DNA of 64,000 bases from Actinomycetes bacterium (GTDB lineage Bacteria > Actinomycetota > Actinomycetes > Propionibacteriales > Nocardioidaceae): the NCBI GenBank assembly GCA_023460975.1, contig JAEWOG010000098.1, positions 1 to 64,000 on the forward strand, in the 5' to 3' direction. Shown piece by piece: positions 15,501 to 24,331 of this stretch; position 1 is the first letter of the stretch; each line of letters begins with the position of its first letter. The translations under genes were made by a program, and so were the position numbers. The notes beneath the pieces were generated by a model. It saw nothing but the letters and a program-made list of their open reading frames with translations, was not told the DNA's origin and ran no database searches.

Positions 15501-17224
15501 GTACGTTTCTCGGGCTCCAAGTACCGGAGCCGCTCCTCGTGGTCCTCGACGACACTGAGCCCTGCCCAGACCTCGCGGGGCTGCGCGGCGACGTCGTACG
15601 CCTCAGCGAGCTCACTGGTGAGAAGGTGCGCAAGGGGCAGGCATCGGTCCTGCTCATCACCGCCGATCGTGCCTCGCTGCGCCGCATAGTGGCGCTGTTG
15701 CCGCGGATGGGTCAGGTCCGTGTCGCGGCTGCATGGCTCCACGCAGATTCCACCCCGGTGGTTGTCCGACCGCGGCCGGAGTGGCCGCCGTTGACGGCGG
15801 CCGTGGCCAGGACGGTTGATTCGCCCGGCGGTGTCCTCAGCGTGCTGCGGTTCGACGCGCCCGTCCCGGCGCACCGCGTCCTCACCCAGATCGCGTACGA
15901 GGCCGCTCCCACCCCGACCGGTCACGGGGGTGTCGTCGTCGGATACCTCGACCGCGCCCCGGTCGCCGGGCTCGACGTCAGTGCGCCGATCCTGCGCAGT
16001 GAGGCCGACGCGGGTTCCCAGGAACGCGACGTCCCACCGGACGTGGTCCTGGCCGATGCGGCCGTGGACCTGCCGGTCCACCACGTGACCGACCGCGCCC
16101 CGGTCCTGGTCGCCGCCCCGGCCTGCGAGCCCGTCGACGAGTTCGTCTTCAACCCGATGGGGTGGCGCAAGACGTGGCAGCAGGGCGACATCGACGCGTC
16201 GGCGCTGTCGGCGGGCGGGCGTCTGAGGACCGACGAGCTGGCTCGGGCACGCGAGCACCGGGCGGTGCGCGTACGGCTGGGTCAGACCCCGACCGCGACC
16301 GTGGCCGCGCTGGCGATGAGCGGCGTTCCGCTGCTGGCTGAGGGCGCTGACCCGGCGCTGTCCCCGGCCGTGTCGGCGGCGCTGGCCGTGCCCGTCGACG
16401 TCTCCGACCCGCTGGCCCGCGAGGAGCACAGCCTCCGCGTACGCAGGGCGGGACTCCAGACGCACTCGACGCTCGCCTTCCGCGAGGAGATGGCGCGCCG
16501 TGCGGGTGTCCGTTTCGTCGGCGCGCCCTCGGTCAGCGTGCTCCTGCCCACCATGCGGCCCGACCAGCTCGACTTCGCCCTGCGGCAGGTCGCGCGGCAG
16601 GACACCGAGGTCGAGCTGGTGCTCGCCACCCATGGCTTCCGCGCCGATGAGGCGGTGGTCCGTGACGCGCTGGGCGGCAAGCCGTACCGGCTGCTCGACT
16701 TCTCCGCCGACACCTTCTTCGGCGACGTCCTCGACTCCGCGGCCCGCGCTGCGTCAGGCGACGTGCTGCTCAAGATGGACGACGACGACTGGTACTCCCC
16801 GCGCGTGGTGCGCGACCTGATGCTGGCCCGCCGTTACTCGGGCGCGGACGTCGTCGGCATGCCGTCGGAGTTCGTCTACCTCGCGGCCCGCGGCACCACC
16901 GTGCGCCGCAACCACCCCAGCGAACTGTTCAACCGCTTCGTGGCGGGCGGCACGATCTTCATCGACCGGGCCGCACTGTCGGCGGTGGGCGGGTTCCGCC
17001 GCGTACGTCGGTTCGTCGATGCCCAACTCCTCGACGCCGTGCTCGCGGGCGGCGGCCGCATCTACCGCGCCCACGGGCTGGGGTACGTGCTGCGCCGCAA
17101 CGCCTCGGGCCACACGTGGAATGCTGACGACGAAGCCTTCCGCCGTCCCGAGATCACCGAAGCCGAATGGGACGGTTTCCGCCCCAGTGCCGAGCTCGAG
17201 CCTGCGCAGGAGGACCTGCCGTGA
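15497..17224 (+). CDS. Glycosyltransferase family 2-type protein with unknown N-terminal domain
   Basis: 575 residues. The C-terminal part (about 340-560) is a GT-A fold transferase: SVSVLLPTMRPDQLDFAL opens it, KMDDDDWYSPRVV near 425 is the metal/nucleotide-sugar site, and GTIFIDRAALSAVGGF follows. The first 330 residues (starting FLGLQVPEPLLVVLDD) have no obvious motif; I do not recognise them. No membrane helix is visible, so it is cytoplasmic or peripheral. It overlaps the next glycosyltransferase gene by 4 bp (GTGA). With ugd downstream, the pair probably builds a surface polysaccharide or glycolipid. Confidence 0.8.
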   Translation: MSTFLGLQVPEPLLVVLDDTEPCPDLAGLRGDVVRLSELTGEKVRKGQASVLLITADRASLRRIVALLPRMGQVRVAAAWLHADSTPVVVRPRPEWPPLTAAVARTVDSPGGVLSVLRFDAPVPAHRVLTQIAYEAAPTPTGHGGVVVGYLDRAPVAGLDVSAPILRSEADAGSQERDVPPDVVLADAAVDLPVHHVTDRAPVLVAAPACEPVDEFVFNPMGWRKTWQQGDIDASALSAGGRLRTDELARAREHRAVRVRLGQTPTATVAALAMSGVPLLAEGADPALSPAVSAALAVPVDVSDPLAREEHSLRVRRAGLQTHSTLAFREEMARRAGVRFVGAPSVSVLLPTMRPDQLDFALRQVARQDTEVELVLATHGFRADEAVVRDALGGKPYRLLDFSADTFFGDVLDSAARAASGDVLLKMDDDDWYSPRVVRDLMLARRYSGADVVGMPSEFVYLAARGTTVRRNHPSELFNRFVAGGTIFIDRAALSAVGGFRRVRRFVDAQLLDAVLAGGGRIYRAHGLGYVLRRNASGHTWNADDEAFRRPEITEAEWDGFRPSAELEPAQEDLP

Positions 17225-18786
17225 CGACGTGGAGCCAGCCCCTGGTGCACCGCAACGACTGGTCCAGTCTCGCGGTGCCCGAGGTGGGGACGTGGACGCC
17301 GACGATGTCGGTGTCGGTCGTGGTGCCCACGTGGAACGCCGGCCGTTCGCTGCCGTACGTGCTGGCGGGCCTGGCGGCACAGTCGTACCCCGCCCACCTC
17401 CTCGAGGTGGTGGTGGTCGACGACGGCAGCACGCCGCCGATGGAGTTGAGCACGCCGGCGCCCGAGAACACGCGCCTCGTCCGCGTGAGCAACGGGTGGG
17501 GCCGCGGCAACGCGCGCAACCTCGGCGTGGAGGCCTCTGACGGCGATGTCGTGCAGTGGCTCGACGCGGACATGCTGCTGCGCCGGGATGCCGTCGAGGC
17601 GCAGCTGCGCTGGCACCACGTCATCGACTACGCCGTGGTGCTGGGCGCCAAGAAGTTCGTCGACCCGGACCCGTTGTATGCCGAGCACTCCCCCGAGGAG
17701 GTGGCCCGCCTGGTCGAGTCCGGCGTGGACGACGAGCTCTTCGCCGGGCAGGACATCCGCGGCCACAAGTGGGTGGAGGGCATGTGGCGCCGTACGGACC
17801 AGTTGCGGCGTGCTGGCACCCGCGGGTTCCGCAGCCACGTGACGCCGACGGCGACATTGCGGCGGGCGCTGTTCCTCGAGGTCGGCAGCTTCCACGACAC
17901 GCTCAACATGGGCGAGGACGTGGAGCTCGGATACAGGCTCTCGGAAGCCGGTGCCGTCCTCATCCCCGAACACGAGTCCCAGGCGTGGCACCTGGGCATG
18001 TCCCAGGTGATGCGCGAGAAGGACCTGGTCAACCGCTACAACGACTCGCACCTGTCCAACCTGGTGCCGGGGATGCGCCCCAAGCGGATCCGTCAGGGTC
18101 GTGTCTACGACAACCCGTACGTGGAGGTCGTGGTCCGCATGGACGCCCTGTCCGAGCGGGTCATCACGTGTGTGGACGCGTTCCTCGACTCGGACCTGTT
18201 CGACCTGCGGGTCGTGCTGGTCGGTGACTGGGACACCCTCGACTGGTCGGGGCGGCGTGCCGAGCTGCTGGACCCGCGGTTGGAGGAGCGGATCGTGGCC
18301 CGCACCTACGCCCACGAGCCGCGCGTCGAACTGCGTACGAGCGTCCCGGAGGGCCGGAGCCCGGCGACGTACCGCCTCGAACTGGCCTCGACGGAGTTCT
18401 CGCCGACCCGCCCGGCGTTGCTGGCGATGATGGAGGACGTGGAGCGCACCCACCAGGCTGGCCGCTTCGTCACCTCGGGCGGTCGCCGGATCGCGGCCCT
18501 GCGCGCCACGTCGGCCACCTCCCGGGCCCACCGGGTGGGCGCGGAATCGGTCGACGAGGTCGACGAGGCCATCGCCGAGGCGTACGGAACCCAGTCGTTC
18601 ACCCTCGACGAGGCGGGCTGGGTCCTGACCAGCGACCGTACGGTCGAGCGCCACGAGGGCAAGCTCGAGCGCGACTGGAGCCCTGCCGAATCTCGCGCCG
18701 TGTTCGACAAGGCGCTGGGTCGGGGCGCGGATCCCGCCCCCGCCAACGGTCGCGTGCGGCGGGGGTTCTTCGGTCGGCGTCGCTGA
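17221..18786 (+). CDS. Glycosyltransferase family 2 protein
   Basis: 521 residues. The N-terminal GT2 domain begins SVSVVVPTWNAGRSLPYVLAG at about 32, with VVVVDDGST, GRGNARNLG and WLDADMLL (DxD-like) at about 119. MGEDVELGYRLSEAG is the usual acceptor-side ED motif. After about residue 300 comes a second region containing VVVRMDALSERVITCVDAFL, like a second, degenerate GT module. The start is the GTG at 17221 overlapping the previous stop. Cytoplasmic; substrate unknown. It ends in a basic tail (RRGFFGRRR) that could touch the membrane. Confidence 0.82.
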   Translation: MTTWSQPLVHRNDWSSLAVPEVGTWTPTMSVSVVVPTWNAGRSLPYVLAGLAAQSYPAHLLEVVVVDDGSTPPMELSTPAPENTRLVRVSNGWGRGNARNLGVEASDGDVVQWLDADMLLRRDAVEAQLRWHHVIDYAVVLGAKKFVDPDPLYAEHSPEEVARLVESGVDDELFAGQDIRGHKWVEGMWRRTDQLRRAGTRGFRSHVTPTATLRRALFLEVGSFHDTLNMGEDVELGYRLSEAGAVLIPEHESQAWHLGMSQVMREKDLVNRYNDSHLSNLVPGMRPKRIRQGRVYDNPYVEVVVRMDALSERVITCVDAFLDSDLFDLRVVLVGDWDTLDWSGRRAELLDPRLEERIVARTYAHEPRVELRTSVPEGRSPATYRLELASTEFSPTRPALLAMMEDVERTHQAGRFVTSGGRRIAALRATSATSRAHRVGAESVDEVDEAIAEAYGTQSFTLDEAGWVLTSDRTVERHEGKLERDWSPAESRAVFDKALGRGADPAPANGRVRRGFFGRRR

Positions 18787-18841
18787 GGGGTCCTCGTGGG
18801 TTGGGCTCGCCCCTTGCCTGCGTCCCCGGCGTCCCTTGCTG

Positions 18842-18920
18842 CGCAGGTTCCCCCGCATCTGCGGGGGAACCTGAACTTCCAGTGGTGTGCACACCCCGAG
18901 AAGTTCACGACACGCCCATG
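18842..18920. repeat. Dispersed double-hairpin element, copy 1
   Basis: A 30-bp palindrome with 14-bp arms (CAGGTTCCCCCGCA at 18844-18857, complement 18860-18873) is followed by TGAACTTC (18872-18879) and its perfect complement GAAGTTCA (18900-18907), which enclose a further palindrome GGTGTGCACACC (18884-18895). A related copy lies at 50232-50310. It stands after the glycosyltransferase gene and could also terminate it. Confidence 0.8.
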
Positions 18921-18955
18921 AACTCCGCCCGCGCCGCGCGCGGTCCAGACCAGTC

Positions 18956-19014
18956 CGTACGACCCCCCGTACGCCCCAGGCCGTACGAGACCCAGCCCGT
19001 ACGAACCCCGTACG
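18956..19014. repeat. Cluster of five CGTACG palindromes
   Basis: CGTACG occurs at 18956, 18968, 18982, 18998 and 19009 (spacing 12, 14, 16, 11) in a C-rich 59-bp stretch ending just beyond the ugd stop codon. The hexamer is common in this DNA, but five in a row between genes is unusual. Confidence 0.7.
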
Positions 19015-19017
19015 TGA

Positions 19018-20190
19018 TCAGTCGGATCCGAACAGGTCCCGTGTGTAGACCTTGTCCCGTACGTCGGCCAGGTCGTCCGAGTACCGGTTGGCGACGATGA
19101 GGTCGGCCTCCGCCTTGAACTGGGCGACGTCGTCGTACACCGGCGATCCGAAGAAGGAGTCCTCGCCGAGCTCGGGCTCGTACACGATGACGGTGATGCC
19201 CTTGGCCTTGAGCCGCTTCATGATTCCCTGCACCGAGGACTGCCGGAAGTTGTCAGACCCGGCCTTCATGATGAGCCGATGGATCCCGACGACCTGTGGT
19301 TCCCGATCGAGGATGTCGAACGCGACGACGTCCTTGCGGGTGGTGTTCGCGTCCACGATGGCCTGCACGAGCGTCTGCGGGACGTCGGAGTAGTTCGCGA
19401 GCAGTTGCTTGGTGTCCTTGGGCAGGCAATAGCCGCCGTAGCCGAAGGACGGGTTGTTGTAGTGCGTCCCGATGCGCGGGTCGAGCCCCACGCCGTCGAT
19501 GATCTGGCGGGTGTCGAGGCCCCTGGCCATGGCAAACGAGTCGAGCTCATTGAAGTACGCCACCCGCATCGCGAGGTAGGTGTTGGCGAACAGCTTGATC
19601 GACTCCGCCTCGGTCGGTTCGGTGAAGAGGACCGGCACGTCGGTCTCCTCCGCCCCTGCGAGGAGGAGGTCCGCGAAGCGGCGGGCACGGTCCGACTGCT
19701 CGCCGATGACGATCCGCGAGGGGTGCAGGTTGTCGTGCAGTGCCCGGCCCTCGCGGAGGAACTCGGGGGAGAAGAGGACGTTGTCGGTGCCGAGCCGCGC
19801 ACGGACGTCGGTGATGAATCCGACCGGGATCGTGGACTTCACGACCATCGTGGCCTCAGGTGCCGCCTTCGCGACGGCGCTGATCACGCTCTCCACCGAC
19901 GACGTGTCGAAGTAGTGGGTGACCTCGTCGTAGTTCGTGGGCGTCGCGATGATGACGAACTCGGGCCCGTCGTAGGCCACCTGGGGATCGGTGGTGAACT
20001 CGATGTCGAGACCGCCCTGGGCCAGCAGGCGCTCGATGTCGGGGTCGGCAATGGGGCTGATGCCCTGACGCAGCAGGTCGATCCGCTCCGCGTCGAGGTC
20101 GAGCGCGACGACCTTGTCGGTGCGCGCCAGAAGGACGGCAAGGGACAGCCCGACATACCCGAGGCCAGCGACGGCGATCTTGGTGCTCAC
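19018..20190 (-). CDS. ugd: UDP-glucose 6-dehydrogenase
   Basis: Oxidises UDP-glucose to UDP-glucuronate with two NAD+. 390 residues, normal length. The NAD site KIAVAGLGYVGLSLAVLLA is at residues 4-22, KSTIPVGF near 119, FSPEFLREGRA near 140 and the catalytic Cys255 is in GYGGYCLPKDTKQL. The GTG start at 20190 has AGGTGA six bases upstream; longer in-frame forms lack a site. UDP-glucuronate feeds acidic surface polysaccharides or glycolipids, fitting the adjacent glycosyltransferases. It is on the opposite strand to them, converging across the repeat region at 18.8-19.0 kb. Confidence 0.95.
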   Translation of the reverse strand: MSTKIAVAGLGYVGLSLAVLLARTDKVVALDLDAERIDLLRQGISPIADPDIERLLAQGGLDIEFTTDPQVAYDGPEFVIIATPTNYDEVTHYFDTSSVESVISAVAKAAPEATMVVKSTIPVGFITDVRARLGTDNVLFSPEFLREGRALHDNLHPSRIVIGEQSDRARRFADLLLAGAEETDVPVLFTEPTEAESIKLFANTYLAMRVAYFNELDSFAMARGLDTRQIIDGVGLDPRIGTHYNNPSFGYGGYCLPKDTKQLLANYSDVPQTLVQAIVDANTTRKDVVAFDILDREPQVVGIHRLIMKAGSDNFRQSSVQGIMKRLKAKGITVIVYEPELGEDSFFGSPVYDDVAQFKAEADLIVANRYSDDLADVRDKVYTRDLFGSD

Positions 20191-20255
20191 GGGTTCACCT
20201 TGGCACAGGTGCGTGCCGCGCCTCACCTTTGTCTGCCCTACTCACGCGACGCGTC

Positions 20256-21398
20256 TCACGCGCCTGCGAGGGCGGACGCCATCCGCCGCACGATCTCGGT
20301 GAGGCGCTGGGGCGAGGTGGCGATGTTGAGGCGTACGTGCCCGTCCAACCCCGGCTGGTAGTCGTGCCCGGCCGACAGCAGTACGCCGGCGTCGGCGCAC
20401 CTGGCCGCTGGGTCGCGGTGACCGTACGCGCGCAGGTCCAGCCAAGCGAGGTAGGTCGCTTCCAGCGGCCTCATGCGCGCCAGGGGCAGGTGCTCGGCGA
20501 GCAGGTCTGCGAGCAGGCTGCGCTGGGCATCGAGTCGTACGACGAGGGCGTCGAGCCACGCATCGCCATGGGTGTAGGCCGCCACGGACGCCACGACCCC
20601 CAGGGTCGACCACGAGTCGTTGCGCAGCATCGGCGCCGCCAGCGCCGCGTCGCGCTGCTCGGGTGTGCCGAAGACGATCTGGGCGCACTTCAGGCCGGGG
20701 ATGTTGAAGGCCTTCGAGGCCGCCACGACCGCCACAGCGTGCTCGGCGGTGCCCGGCACGGACAGGTACGGCACGTGCTCGGCGCCCGGAAGGACCAGCG
20801 GGGCGTGGATCTCGTCGCTGATCACCCTGGCGCCGTGGGCCGTCACGACGTCGCGGATCCCCTCGAGTTCGGCACGCGTGAACACCCTGCCCCACGGGTT
20901 GTGCGGCTGGGTGAGCAGCAGGGTCCTGGCCCCGGCAGCGAAGGCGGCGTCGAGCGCGTCGAGGTCGATGGTCGCGATGTCGGCGTCGGGGTCGACGACC
21001 AGATCCACGCGCGCCCGACCGGCCACCTCGGCCAGATGCAGTTGCGGGCTGTAGCCGGGAATCGGCATCACCAGAGGCCCCGGCTCGCTGAGGACGTCCA
21101 GCGCCAGCCGCGCTCCCGCGGTCACGTCCACGGTGGGGAACACCAGCTGGGGGTCGATGACCTGGCCGTATCGCCGCAGCGCGAACCCGGCGTACGCCTC
21201 CCCGAGATCCTCACCCGGCAGCATCGACGGATAGCCGAATCGACCGACGGAGACCGCGTCGCGCAGGGCGGCAGTGATCGGTTCGGCGACCGCGTAGTCC
21301 ATTTCGGCGATCCAGGCCGGGAGCACTCCGGGCTCAACGACCCCCCACTTCACGGGGAGGGCACGGCGGGCTTCGTCGTCGGTGAGATCGCGGATCAC
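20256..21398 (-). CDS. PLP-dependent aminotransferase/C-S lyase, MalY/PatB type
   Basis: 380 residues, fold type I. The N-terminus VKWGVVEPGVLPAWIAEMDY and FGYPSM are typical of MalY/PatB cystathionine beta-lyases. The PLP lysine is K229 in AASKAFNIPGLK, preceded by QPHNPWGRVFT and SDEIHAPLVL. These enzymes cleave C-S bonds of cystathionine or cysteine conjugates, and some also act as aminotransferases; the exact substrate is open. Start GTG at 21398 without an obvious ribosome site. It lies between ugd and the dienoyl-CoA reductase-like gene on the same strand, 65 and 36 bp away. Confidence 0.9.
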   Translation of the reverse strand: MIRDLTDDEARRALPVKWGVVEPGVLPAWIAEMDYAVAEPITAALRDAVSVGRFGYPSMLPGEDLGEAYAGFALRRYGQVIDPQLVFPTVDVTAGARLALDVLSEPGPLVMPIPGYSPQLHLAEVAGRARVDLVVDPDADIATIDLDALDAAFAAGARTLLLTQPHNPWGRVFTRAELEGIRDVVTAHGARVISDEIHAPLVLPGAEHVPYLSVPGTAEHAVAVVAASKAFNIPGLKCAQIVFGTPEQRDAALAAPMLRNDSWSTLGVVASVAAYTHGDAWLDALVVRLDAQRSLLADLLAEHLPLARMRPLEATYLAWLDLRAYGHRDPAARCADAGVLLSAGHDYQPGLDGHVRLNIATSPQRLTEIVRRMASALAGA

Positions 21399-21434
21399 CG
21401 GGCCAACGTACGCGCCGCGCGCCGCATCGCCCGG

Positions 21435-23447
21435 CTACAGCGCCGCGACGACCTCCGTGCCTTGCGCGATGGCGCGCTTCGCGTCGAGCTCGGCTGCGAC
21501 GTCCGCACCGCCGATCAGGTGGGCGGTGCGGGCGTTGGCCACGGTGTCCCACAGGTCGCGCACGGACTCCTGCCCTGCGCACACCACGACACTGTCGACC
21601 TCGATGAGGTGGGCGGCCCCGTCGATGGTGACGTGCACCCCGAGGTCGTCGATGCGGTCGTACGTGACGCCGCGCAACTGCCGCACGCCCGCCTGCTTGA
21701 GGACGGCGCGGTGCGCCCAACCGGAGGTCTTGCCGAGACCGATCCCGATGGGCGTCTCCTTGCGCTGCAGCAGGGTCACCTCGCGGGCCGGCGTGAACGG
21801 CTTCGGCTCGCGCAGGCCGCCCCGATCGACGTCGGGGTCGCCCACGCCCCAGCGGGCGCGCCACTCGTCGAGGGTCTCCGGGACGTGGGTGAGCCAGTGG
21901 CTCACGTCGACGCCGATTCCGCCGGCGCCGATCACCGCGACCCGAGAGCCGGGGACGGCGGCGCCGCTGAGCACCTCTGCGTACGTCATCACGCTGGGGT
22001 GGTCGATGCCCTCGATCGCGGGCAGGCGAGGGGTGATGCCGGTGGCCACGATGACCTCGTCGTACGCCGCCAGGTCCTCGGTGCGCGCTTCGGTGGACAG
22101 GCGTACGTCGACCCCGAGCACGTCGAGGCGGCGGGCGAAGTAGCGCAGGGTGTCGGCGAAGTCCTCCTTGCCGGGGACGGCCATCGCGAGGCGGAACTGG
22201 CCGCCGATCTGCGGCGAGCGCTCATACAGCGTGACGGCGAAGCCACGCTCGGCGGCACTGGTGGCCGCGGCCAGGCCGGCGGGGCCGGCTCCGACGACGG
22301 CGAGGGTGCGCTGGCGGGGCTTCGGCAGCGGCATCAGGACGAGTTCGCTCTCGCGGCCCGCGCGGGGGTTGACCAGGCACGAGACCTTCTTGTTTGCGAA
22401 CACGTGGTCCAGGCACGCCTGGTTGCACGCGATGCAGGTGTTGATCTCGTCGGCGCGCCCGGCGGCGGCCTTGGCCACAAACTCCGGGTCCGCCAGCAGC
22501 GGACGTGCCATCGAGACCAGGTCGGCCTCGCCGGTGAGCAGAATGTCCTCGGCCATCTCCGGGGTGTTGATGCGGTTGGAGGCGCAGACGGGCACGTCGA
22601 CCAGGGACTTGAGCCGTGCCGTGTATTCGCGCCACGCGCCGCGCGGGACCTGCGTGATGATGGTCGGCACCCGCGCCTCGTGCCATCCGATCCCAGTGTT
22701 GAGCACGTCGACGCCGGCCTCGACGAGGAGTTGGGCGAGCTCGGCAGTCTCGTCCCAGGTCTGGGAGTCCTCGACGAGGTCGACCAGCGAGATGCGGAAG
22801 ATGAGCGGGAAGTCCCCGACCTCGTCGCGGGTGCGCCGCACGATCTCGGTCGCGAACCGCATCCGGCGGGCGGCGCTGCCACCCCATTCGTCCGTACGGT
22901 CGTTGGTCCGGGCGGCGAGGAACTGGTTGATGAGGTAGCCCTCGGACCCCATGATCTCGACGGCGTCGTAGCCGGCCTTGCGTGCCAGCGCGACGGACTT
23001 CGCGAAGGCGGTCGCCGTACGGTCCACCTCACGCGCCGACATCGCGGACGGCTTGAAGGGGGTGATGGGTGACTTGCGTGCCGAGGCGCCTTGGCTGAAG
23101 GGGTGGTAGCCGTACCGGCCGGCGTGGAGGACCTGGAGCGCGATCGCTCCGCCCTCGGCGTGGACGGCGTCGGTGACCGTACGGTGCCGCGCTGCGTGGA
23201 GCCGGGTGGTCATCTGCGAGGCGAACGGCTTGAGCCAGCCTCGCCACGTGGGCGCGAACCCGCCGGTCACGATGAGGCCGACCTGGCCGCGGGCGCGTTC
23301 GGTGAAGTACGCGGTGAGCTTGTCGATGTCCCAGGGGTGGTCCTCGAGGCCCGTGTGCATGGAGCCCATGACCACGCGGTTGCGCAGCGTGAGGGCGGCC
23401 TCGCCGCGGCCGATCGTCAGCGGGCTGAGCAGGTGCTCGTACGACAT
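21435..23447 (-). CDS. NADPH-dependent 2,4-dienoyl-CoA reductase-like flavoprotein (FadH/OYE family)
   Basis: 670 residues, close to E. coli FadH. The N-terminal old-yellow-enzyme TIM barrel (about 1-330: LSPLTIGRGEAALTLRNRVVMGSMHTG, SEGYLINQFL, RMRFATEIVRR) binds FMN. A 4Fe-4S cluster motif, CIACNQACLDHVF ... SCLVNP, is at about 336-358. The C-terminal half binds FAD and NAD(P) (LAVVGAGPAGLAAATSAAERG; VAVIGAGGIGVD). The family reduces dienoyl-CoA in degradation of unsaturated fatty acids; some relatives act on other enones. The ATG at 23447 has GAGGAG upstream. Its promoter region faces the repeat array at 23554-23745. Confidence 0.92.
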   Translation of the reverse strand: MSYEHLLSPLTIGRGEAALTLRNRVVMGSMHTGLEDHPWDIDKLTAYFTERARGQVGLIVTGGFAPTWRGWLKPFASQMTTRLHAARHRTVTDAVHAEGGAIALQVLHAGRYGYHPFSQGASARKSPITPFKPSAMSAREVDRTATAFAKSVALARKAGYDAVEIMGSEGYLINQFLAARTNDRTDEWGGSAARRMRFATEIVRRTRDEVGDFPLIFRISLVDLVEDSQTWDETAELAQLLVEAGVDVLNTGIGWHEARVPTIITQVPRGAWREYTARLKSLVDVPVCASNRINTPEMAEDILLTGEADLVSMARPLLADPEFVAKAAAGRADEINTCIACNQACLDHVFANKKVSCLVNPRAGRESELVLMPLPKPRQRTLAVVGAGPAGLAAATSAAERGFAVTLYERSPQIGGQFRLAMAVPGKEDFADTLRYFARRLDVLGVDVRLSTEARTEDLAAYDEVIVATGITPRLPAIEGIDHPSVMTYAEVLSGAAVPGSRVAVIGAGGIGVDVSHWLTHVPETLDEWRARWGVGDPDVDRGGLREPKPFTPAREVTLLQRKETPIGIGLGKTSGWAHRAVLKQAGVRQLRGVTYDRIDDLGVHVTIDGAAHLIEVDSVVVCAGQESVRDLWDTVANARTAHLIGGADVAAELDAKRAIAQGTEVVAAL

Positions 23448-23553
23448 GGGGTGCTCCTCGAGTCCTCGTGTCCGTCGAGTCTCACGCCTTCGAGCTGTTT
23501 GTGCAACTAGTTGCATAGGTGGGCTGGGTCACGGGTGGCGGGGTTGGGCGTGC

Positions 23554-23745
23554 GTCATACGCATGCGTCCGTGGCCCGCCGGCCGTCATACGAATGTGTC
23601 CGTGACCCGCCGGCCGTCATACGCATGCGTCCCTGATGGCCCGGCGTCATACGGACCCGTACGTATAGGTGCGGGTATGTATGACGCGGGGGGCCGGGAC
23701 CTTCGTTTGTATGACGTGGGAGGCCGGGACCCTGGTTTGTATGAC
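23554..23745. repeat. Phased GTCATAC/GTATGAC inverted array 1
   Basis: GTCATAC occurs at 23554, 23585, 23616 and 23646; the opposite GTATGAC starts at 23679, 23709 and 23739. Steps are 30-31 bp on each side. The inner pair (23646-23685) spans exactly 40 bp and contains GACCCGTACGTATAGGTGCG, shared with the array at 39.9 kb. The array fills the gap between the dienoyl-CoA reductase-like gene and the PadR gene and ends 4 bp before the PadR stop codon. It contains no gene. Confidence 0.9.
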
Positions 23746-23749
23746 GCCC

Positions 23750-24280
23750 TCACTCCCAGGCGTCGAGGTACTCCTCCAGCCAGGCAATCCAGAACTCCTC
23801 GAGCCGTACGCCGCCGCGCAGGACGAGGTACTGGTCGAGTTCGTGTCCCTGCAGCGAGGACGGCTGGGGATAGTCGCGTCGCTGCAGTCCTTGGTAGTGG
23901 TCCAAGCGCAGTCGGTGGTCCGCGAGGTGGCCGCGGAGCATGTCGAGGACGTCCGCTCGTTCGCCGAAGGATGCGCCACGCATCTTGACGGCGGCCTCGG
24001 ACCGGAAGGGTTCGAGCGGGGTGGGCTCGGCGACCCAGTCGGCGAGTACGCGGGCCCCCGAAGTGGTGACTTCGTACACTTTCTTCTCCGGCTTGCCGGA
24101 CTGGGGCACGGTGGTGACGCTCAGCCAGCCGTCGTTCTCCATGCGGGCCAGCACGCGGTAGATCTGCTGGTGGGTGGCGTGCCAGAAGAAGCCGATCGAC
24201 TTGGAGAACCGCTTCGCCAACTCCAGCCCCGCGGCGGGGCGCTCGGAGAGCGCGACGAGAAGGGCGTGTTCGAGGGCCAT
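23750..24280 (-). CDS. PadR family transcriptional regulator
   Basis: 176 residues. The winged helix occupies about 1-85: MALEHALLVALSERPAAG, FWHATHQQIYRVLARMENDGWL and KKVYEVTTSGARVLADW. The C-terminal part is helical (LDMLRGHLADHRLRLDHYQGL), like the AphA/VirR_C dimerisation region. The ATG at 24280 lacks a ribosome site; GTGCA-N6-TGCAC covers the start region and might be an autoregulatory site. It is divergent from the AMACR-like gene at 24465, with a long hairpin between them. Its target genes are not evident. Confidence 0.88.
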   Translation of the reverse strand: MALEHALLVALSERPAAGLELAKRFSKSIGFFWHATHQQIYRVLARMENDGWLSVTTVPQSGKPEKKVYEVTTSGARVLADWVAEPTPLEPFRSEAAVKMRGASFGERADVLDMLRGHLADHRLRLDHYQGLQRRDYPQPSSLQGHELDQYLVLRGGVRLEEFWIAWLEEYLDAWE

Positions 24281-24331
24281 GTGCACATCGTTGCACCCGC
24301 GCGGCCGGGGGTGGGCTCCCGTCGACCCGGT

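Noticed and set aside
20229..23072. 947-codon plus-strand frame opposite ugd, the PLP enzyme and the FadH-like gene
   Set aside because: It spans three clear genes on the other strand and has shadow-like composition.
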